A stretch of DNA of 56,101 nucleotides from positions 357,501-413,601 of the forward strand of contig CAJNDS010000780.1 of the NCBI GenBank assembly GCA_905221605.1, read 5' to 3'. Positions 49,732 through 56,101 of this stretch are shown one piece after another (position 1 is the first letter of the stretch; each line of letters starts with the position of its first letter). Origin of the DNA: Symbiodinium natans. Its lineage: Eukaryota > Sar > Dinophyceae > Suessiales > Symbiodiniaceae. The position numbers and the translations under genes were made by a program. A model generated the notes under the pieces. That model was not told the DNA's origin. It made no database searches and saw only the letters and a list, made by a program, of their open reading frames with translations.

Positions 49732-49969
49732 GGAATTGATGGAGGAGGGAAGGGGGAAGCTGTCCAGTTGCATTCCAGAGTCCATCGCGAAGTATCACAC
49801 AGGACTGCAAGGATCAGGGCGTGCGGAGGGCGTCCGCGCCTTTCATGCCCAGCAGAAGAAGAAGAAGACGACTATGTTTTCTGACTTTTTGCAGTTCGGG
49901 GCATCTGGTTCCTTGGCACTGGTCGGCTCACTGAAGAAACTGAAGAAAGGGGAAGTCCGACCAAAGTGA
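49732..49969 (+). CDS. Possible exon, unknown
   Basis: After CACAAG the frame reads LEELMEEGRGKLSSCIPESI and ends about 80 codons later, KKLKKGEVRPK then TGA. It starts acidic and ends basic. Coding is plausible; the family is unknown. Confidence 0.3.
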
Positions 49970-51210
49970 CTAGAAAGCAAGAGGCGCCAACCGAGCGAAA
50001 CCACTGTAACCCTTGCAACCTTCAGCCCTGAATCTGTTTCGAAGAGGTGACTTGTTTCCCGATTGACAGAGTTGGGGGGGGGGAGGGGAGCTTCTCCCGA
50101 ACGACTAGCCGTAAGCAGCCCTGAGCTGAGCAGCGAGGCAAGAAGAGCAGCGCACGAGGGCTTGGAGGGAGACTGTGGAACGATGGTGAGGGAAACGAAC
50201 ATCCATTTTCTTCGGGTGAAAAGATGGCAGTTGAGATTGGATAGGATAATGTGGTGCGATGTTATCCCTGACTCGAAGCTCCCCACGATTACACATGATC
50301 AGAAATCTAAAGTGCCAAGGCCCGCGCTTGAAATTATCCTCGAAAAGACGGCGCTCAAGCCTGGATGTCGGCAACCTGAATCAGGTGGGGCAGGTGTTTG
50401 ACAACTTGAGCACCAGCAGCTCAAGCATGGGAAGGCTAGAGGGAGGTTTCCTTACGAGATGTTACGCAGTAAGAGAGTCGAGTCCTATAGGTGCATGAAG
50501 GAAGCCCATACAGCTGCAACGTCGGGTCATTTTCTTGAGATCTTCGTGTCACGTGTGACATATCCATTTCACCAAGACCACCTCATCCATGGCATCGTTG
50601 GCAATAGTTCCTGTGCACGGTTTTGCATCAGCCCGATGAGTAATCGAGGGCTTTCAGCAGGAGGTAGTGGTAGGGACTAGAATCAGTTAGGTCATCATTG
50701 TGGCAGCTATATAGCTTTGCAAGCGTCTTGCTCCGGAATGTAGATTTAGAGAGACTTAGAGAGCTTTGAAGGGGCTTTCTGCCGAGAAGGCACTTAATTA
50801 CCCATTCAGCTGCAGGTTGTCCCGGAGCCAGACCTGACCTGAGAGACGGACACATGCCATATGTGACATATATAATTGTGCAGTAGTTGTTTCTGTATGT
50901 ATGTGTGGGGGTTTCCGAAAGGGGGGGAGGGGCCCCAAAGGGGTACCCTGGCGGAAACCCCATGTGCGCCCGACATTAGTAGGTTTTTGTCGGGTGAGTT
51001 CCCATGGTTTGTGGATTGCAAGTTGAGGCTGCGCGTGGCAGATGCCCGCGATCTTGTCCTGAACAGTGTAGGCCTGAGAAGTCGCAAGTAAGAAGTCACA
51101 GCCAAGGCAAGGCAGGGCCGAAGGCCAGTCAAGCCACCAGTACACATACGAGTTTATAACCAAGCTGCCTTCCTTCATCTCAACTCATGCTTAAGCAGAG
51201 TGCTTTTCCT
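49970..51210. other. No confident gene
   Basis: Open frames of up to 147 codons on both strands, none with recognisable motifs. An inverted GGGGTACCC with surrounding G-runs occurs near 50935. Confidence 0.3.
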
Positions 51211-51216
51211 AGATGT

Positions 51217-51370
51217 CGGACTGCCTTTTGCTGGACCTCAATGCAATCGCAAACCCTAGAGTTAGAAGCTTGTGTGACCGCATATGGAAGGCAGCAAAGA
51301 GCAAGACTCGGGCTGTGCATGCGGCATCAAAGTACTCTTTGTTAAGGCTTGTTGATGGCCAATGTTCGTC
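51217..51370 (+). other. Open protein-like block, unknown
   Basis: Reads LDLNAIANPRVRSLCDRIWK, then AAKSKTRAVHAASKY and LLRLVDGQ, after which the frame is stopped. It is basic and helical and could be an exon or a decayed element ORF. No family assigned. Confidence 0.25.
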
Positions 51371-54080
51371 CTTGTGATGAACTACCTTGTCTCAGAGCGA
51401 AGTCTGCCAAAGACCGTCCAGGCACTCCACTTACTTGATGACACAACGTTCGTGGCATCCCAGTATCCCAGACTTGAACTTGTTTCTTCAATTCCTTTAG
51501 GAAGCTGTCTCAGACCTCAATTCTTGAGGAGCCTCATTTTAGTCCCTCCCCCTCCACCCAGAAAGCTTCAACGGGCTCGAACATTCGCTTGGCGACTGGG
51601 CCACGGCAGCTGTGGTTGAAGGTCGACCCTCACCAAGATGTGATTCTTGCTTTAAGAAGAGTATTGGCTTCGAGCCACGATTCACCCCGATATCCATGCT
51701 GCGAATCTGGAGGATCCAATTTGTGTGACATGTGTGGAGAGGCATGGAGTTGAACTTTGGGTGGTCGCAGGCACGCTACCTTTGTGTCGGCTGGTCGGCA
51801 CGTTTTCCGGGAATCGCATGGTCCAGATCACTAGGGCGTAGCACTGGACAGCTGTGAATCTCCAAATGGAGAATGTGGTATTATGGCATCTTAAGAACAC
51901 TCGGGACCTTCACATCTGAACTCCCTGGCGGTTTCAAGAGTTTAGGTTTCATCTGACGGGGCCCTATAGGGTAATTTAGGGTCGGGGAGAGGTAAGGTTC
52001 TGGAAGGACGGCCTTAAGAGGCTCTCCCCTTTCTCCGCTTTTAAATCGGGGATCTGCTCACTGGTTCGCAGTCCTGGACTCAGAGTAGAAGCCAGTGAGC
52101 ATCTCGGAATGAGAACCGGTGAGCTGAAGAGTCGAAGGCTTTTGAAACATGCGCCCAGGAAGGCTCCAAGATCTTCAATGCCCCATCTCGCCCCCAAATC
52201 GAATACATGAACATGCCCCCATGCTATGTAGCCGCCCGCAGCCATTTAGCAAAGCCCCCCACGGGCGCAAAAAATTGAAAGCACTCTAGGCATTTGGCCA
52301 GAGTTGTCCGTCGCGACTGACCGCAGTCGCCAAGGTCTCCCGTCCAGTATTCGTGCGCTGGATGTCCGTGGCTGGGCCGTTGGATCATGGTTTTGATCCC
52401 TCGTACCGATGCAGCTCTGGCCGTGTATTGGTTTAGGGGCTATATAAAAATATGAAGCTTTCTGTGACCAAGAGTTGCTTACCGTCGAAGCCACCTGTAC
52501 AGGGCACCCCATCAGCCACACAGGCCGTGTCGTTCTCACTTTGACGCGACGCATCCGAAGATGGGGTCTCCGCTATGATGATGCCGTTTTGAAAAGAGGT
52601 CCTTTCAGCGAATATCGAAAAGTCCGTTGGGTGCCTACCACAAAATGATCCTTTTGCTTGACAGTCAGCGATGGCTGCTTCACTGGCCGTGGAACTGTTT
52701 CCTACTTGTGTGGCGATTGACGCTTGAGCATGAAGGGATTGAGGTGGCACCCCCCCCCTTGTTTGCCTTGAATGATTGAAGTTGGGCCTGGAGGCCTTTA
52801 TTCCCGTCTCCCCTTCACGGAACCCTACTGCTGGCTTGAGGGTGTGAGAAGTCTTATTTCCGGGAGGCAAAGCTCAATAAGGCTCCACAAGAATGCCGGA
52901 AGTGAGGAGGCTGAGAAGGCTTATAAGGTCGTTTGGTAAGCCTGTTTTGTTCTTTTTCGCTTTCTGCTCGGCACGAGGGCCCCGGGGGCGGGGTTTATGT
53001 CATGAGAAAGGCTCTCGCCGAAGTTTCTTTGGCAAATATTCAGTTTGAGAGACTTCTTTTCTCAGGCTTCTGGCATTAAGACAAGCATAGCCAAAGGCAA
53101 AGAAGAAGCATCATTGTTCGCCTTAAGCAGCAGCTCTCGCAGATGCCCGGTGCCCGTCTTTTGTGATCGTCTGGGACACCCTGGGCCCTATAAATCCAAA
53201 ATCCCAACATGAGCTTCGGGGGCATCGAGAGACCCGCCGCAGCGGTGGGGGTTTAATCGTCCCTCGCAATATTTCCCCGATCTGTGGGGTTTTGTGCTGC
53301 AGTCAACTATATGCGGGTGGCAAACGAATCATGAAGCTACTGTAAACCCACAACGCCCTGTAGTCCCTTCTTTAGCAACCGTCTTTTGGCATCTGCGGAG
53401 GTACCATGACGCGCGGTGCTTTGCAGCTCAAATGGCCGGATGATGCCGTGCGAGCCCCGGACTTTGGACGCATCCTGGTTCAGGGTAGTGCTTCGAACCC
53501 GAGCCTCTGCATTTCTTTCTCGTTTCTCAGGTATGGTCTCTTTGGTTAGCTCAAGTCCTCCGAGCATAAAAGCTATGTACATGTTCAGTGTCGCGGCATA
53601 TCAGCATCGAGTGTATTGTATCTTACGGAGACTGTTTCGTAGACGGTAAACGCCACCCGCAGTGCTGCACTTAGAATCCATCTAGCACGAGCGCTTCCAA
53701 TCAGGTCCTTCCCAGTGCTGTGGACGGCAACGAAGCCTGGCATGAAATTGGGTTAAGACATCACGTCAAGCATCCTTGCGTCGAATCGCAGCAACCTCAA
53801 CTCCCCCGCAAAATCCCCCCCGCATCCCTGCCATTCCACAATCAGACCGACCGGATCGACGATGCGATGAATGCAGCGCTGCCAGCACTTCCGGACCTTC
53901 GTGGCTTTGGGTAGGCTTCGAGAAAAAGAGGGTTTTGACCGTGCGGCTGGGCTGATGGTGTTGAAGCGCCCGTGTCTAGCGAGTCTAGCGCTAACTCGAT
54001 ACTTACTCCCTGACCCCACAAAGCACACAAAGAATCGACTTCAGAGCTTCGGTTGTGTGGCCATGTGGTGATGTGCCACC
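51371..54080. other. No confident gene
   Basis: Scattered ORFs under 150 codons on both strands. Small islands such as 53838-53911 (NQTDRIDDAMNAALPALPDL) look exon-like but cannot be joined. Confidence 0.3.
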
Positions 54081-54087
54081 CAGATTG

Positions 54088-54383
54088 CCCCCCCCCCCCC
54101 CCTCCCCCCCCCCCTCCCTCCCCCCCCCCCTCCCGCCCCCCCTCCCTCCCCCCCCTCCCCCCCCCCCCTCCCGCCCCCTCCCCCCCCCCCCCTCCCCCCC
54201 CCCCCCCCCCCCCCTCCCCCCCCCTCCCCCCCCCTCCCGCCCCCCCCCCCTCCCCCCCTCCCTGCCCCCCCCCCTCCCCCCCCCCTCCCCCCCCCCCCCC
54301 TCCCCCCCCCCCTCCCCCCCCCCCTCCCCCCCCCCCCCTCCCCCCCCCCCTCCCCCCCCCCTCCTCCCCCCCCCCCCCCCCCC
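54088..54383. repeat. Near-pure poly-C tract with periodic T, about 296 bp
   Basis: Runs of 7-16 C separated by single T and a few G. Poly-Pro and poly-Gly ORFs across it are artefacts. The tract has strong potential for i-motif and G-quadruplex structure and is prone to assembly error. Confidence 0.95.
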
Positions 54384-55330
54384 TACATTACAAGATTTCA
54401 AAAGCGGGTCTTCGGCTCTTGCAGCCTAGGTCCTTTCGAGTCTCTTGGTGGACCTCGAGTCCGAGCTGAGGGACATTGCAAAGAATGCGCCTCAGCCCAC
54501 TTAGTTTGGGGTCCCGGGACCTTTCGGGCGCCGACTTTCAGGGTCCCTTTTGGTGCTCAGGGCTTGGCTTTTGCAGCCCGGAGCTGAAACCATCCCGATT
54601 ACATCCCAAGTCCTACCGGCAGAAAAAGCGCGGGCTTTTGCCGCCGCAGGACGCATCAAGTCTGCCGCCAATACCGCAGCCTGAATGTCGGGGCCTCAGC
54701 CGGGCCCAAGCTAAAGTATGTAACGACAATCCTCTGCAGCCTTGTCCCAAAACGTTGACTCCGTGTCTTGGAAGGCTTGGGCAAGATGGTGGAAGCTCTT
54801 GCAAATCCGAGGGTTTCAGTGTCTTGCCGTTTGCGTCTCCGGGGCCGCTGTCACATGCTGTCTCCCAAAGATGCCCGCAGGCCTAACCAACAAGTCGGGC
54901 AAGCTCGACAGCGCTCTCAATGCCCAGACCTCGGTCACTGTCGCGGCAGAATTCAAATGTCTGCAACGGAGTCTGAGGTTGTGCAAGTTTCCTGTGTAGA
55001 CCCCTGCTTCCTCGAAACGGCTGTTGTGATTTCTGGCAACTGCGAGCATGTTCATCACGGGAAGGAACGCTTTGGGCCTGGCAATCTCCTGTTTTGTGCC
55101 CGAATGCATTGCAAAAAGTCTCTCCGCGCGAACTACGTTGCTGATGCTTCTTGCATGCTTCTTATAAACTGCCTTCTGTATCCATGTGATGTAGCCACAA
55201 CGTCGGGACCCAGGTGGCAGATCGGAAGGAAAATTAATGACTTAGTAGCATGAGCTTGCCAAAGCAACGCTGCGCCCAGGCCTGCTCATTTTGCAATCTG
55301 CTCTCGTAGGAAACGACTGTTGCTTCGCAG
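54384..55330. other. No confident gene
   Basis: Several overlapping + strand frames are open (54476-54886, 54742-54999, 54768-55253). None has a recognised motif and I cannot choose between them. Confidence 0.3.
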
Positions 55331-55384
55331 GTGCTGAACGCACAGCTTATCGAGCTGGAGAATGAGCTTCAGAAGGCGCGCTGA
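55331..55384 (+). CDS. Possible terminal exon with a coiled-coil end
   Basis: After the acceptor GCAG at 55327-55330 the frame reads VLNAQLIELENELQKAR, then TGA. The heptad pattern of Leu and Ile suggests a coiled-coil C-terminus. It could be the last exon of the second channel, which would make that gene about 18 kb, or of a separate gene. Confidence 0.4.
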   Translation: MLNAQLIELENELQKAR

Positions 55385-56101
55385 ACCCTTTGGAACTAAG
55401 CTGCCCTGCTGCCCTGCTCATATAACTCGCACCAGCAAGGCAGCAAAGACATGTGTTTAGGAGCCTTGCAACACGATCGCGGAAGCGAGGGGTTGCTGCA
55501 TTCCAGTATTGTCGCGTGTATGATGAAGAAAACGCCACAGAAAACACAATCAAAAGCCATCGGTCCTAACAGTCCTAATGGAACCATCAAAACCCTTCAC
55601 ACCCCAAAAAGCAAAACTAGCGATGTCCTCGAGGATGGCTTGGTGCAGCCGAGTCTGGGCACCACGGCCTGCGATTTCCACTGGTCGGTCGGATGATAAG
55701 GATCATGGAGGAGGTTTATGTAGGGGTTGCGCGCCGCAAAGCGTCTTGTGGGCGCGTGCGCAGGTTGTGTGAGCTTGCGGAATCTTCGCTGCGGATTGAT
55801 GGCTTGATTGGCTTTAGGGTTTGGGGGGGGGTAAAGAAAGAGGAGTTTCAAAGGAAACAAACATGGGGGCAGCAATAGGCAATGTTGAACTAGGAGTTTC
55901 ATCTCTGGGACGAGGCCGAGGCCAACCCAGCCCCGCGTAGAATTATAAATCCCCGACCCGGGGTGTAGACTTTCAAAGCATGCCTGCGTGTTAAAAGAGT
56001 ATGCTTGGCCCCAAGTGAAGCTCACGACGACTTCCTACACGTGCGCCTCCCCAAGGCATCGGAAAGCTCGGGGAGTTCAAGGACGGTACCAATGACTATG
56101 T
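55385..56101. other. Right edge, no gene seen
   Basis: Short ORFs only. One TTTAGGG-like unit next to a G9 run near 55813. Confidence 0.4.

Noticed and set aside
1-56101. Dinoflagellate spliced-leader relics, tRNA, rRNA, CRISPR or bacterial-type operons
   Set aside because: I looked for the spliced-leader string and for RNA-gene landmarks by eye and saw none; short or diverged copies could have been missed.

Overview
This window looks like nuclear DNA of a dinoflagellate, probably one of the Suessiales/Symbiodiniaceae; the exact taxon is an inference. The signs are very short exons in long repeat-filled introns, many introns that fit GC-AG or GA-AG boundaries, abundant TTTAGGG-type telomeric repeats inside the sequence, a dinoflagellate-style six-transmembrane channel with C-terminal EF-hands, a helicase/Stc1/zinc-ribbon ORF and a CCCH zinc-finger fragment. 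There is a 100-base assembly gap at 36002-36101. Nothing here looks like bacterial operons, and I saw no rRNA, tRNA or CRISPR.

Layout. (1) 1-13.2 kb: small exon islands on the + strand embedded in TTTAGGG/CCCTAAA arrays. Ten or eleven islands join in a consistent reading phase into one Arg/Ser- and Glu-rich protein of unknown function that ends at a stop at 13227. Its largest intron (5705-10537) holds a 241-bp nested-palindrome array (7.45-8.43 kb) and a degenerate 21-bp repeat field (8.44-9.3 kb). (2) 14.9-22.6 kb: a voltage-gated cation channel gene on the + strand. I could recover S1, S2, S3-S4, S5, the pore, the second half of S6, two EF-hands and the stop codon from 15 exons. Its last intron is almost pure telomeric repeat. 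(3) 25.9-27.0 kb: four phase-compatible exons of an unknown protein. (4) 27.4-30.1 kb: an unknown ORF, a tandem repeat, an antisense CCCH zinc-finger fragment and the C-terminal part of a PIF1-like helicase fused to Stc1-like zinc modules and three zinc-ribbon repeats, probably from a mobile element. (5) 30.1-36.0 kb: a G-rich composite satellite with long Pro-rich spurious ORFs on the minus strand. (6) 36.6-45 kb, possibly to 55.4 kb: a second, unrelated channel of the EAG/CNG type (K+ channel-like) on the + strand, with S1-S5, a possible S6 and the linker into a cyclic-nucleotide-binding domain. The remaining 45-56 kb is mostly intron-like or intergenic with scattered exon-like islands and simple repeats, including about 300 bp of nearly pure C.

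All recognised genes except the CCCH fragment lie on the + strand, consistent with the unidirectional gene clusters known in dinoflagellates. Exon boundaries were chosen by hand from reading-frame continuity plus AG acceptors and GT/GC/GA donors. No transcript data were available, so boundaries are predictions.
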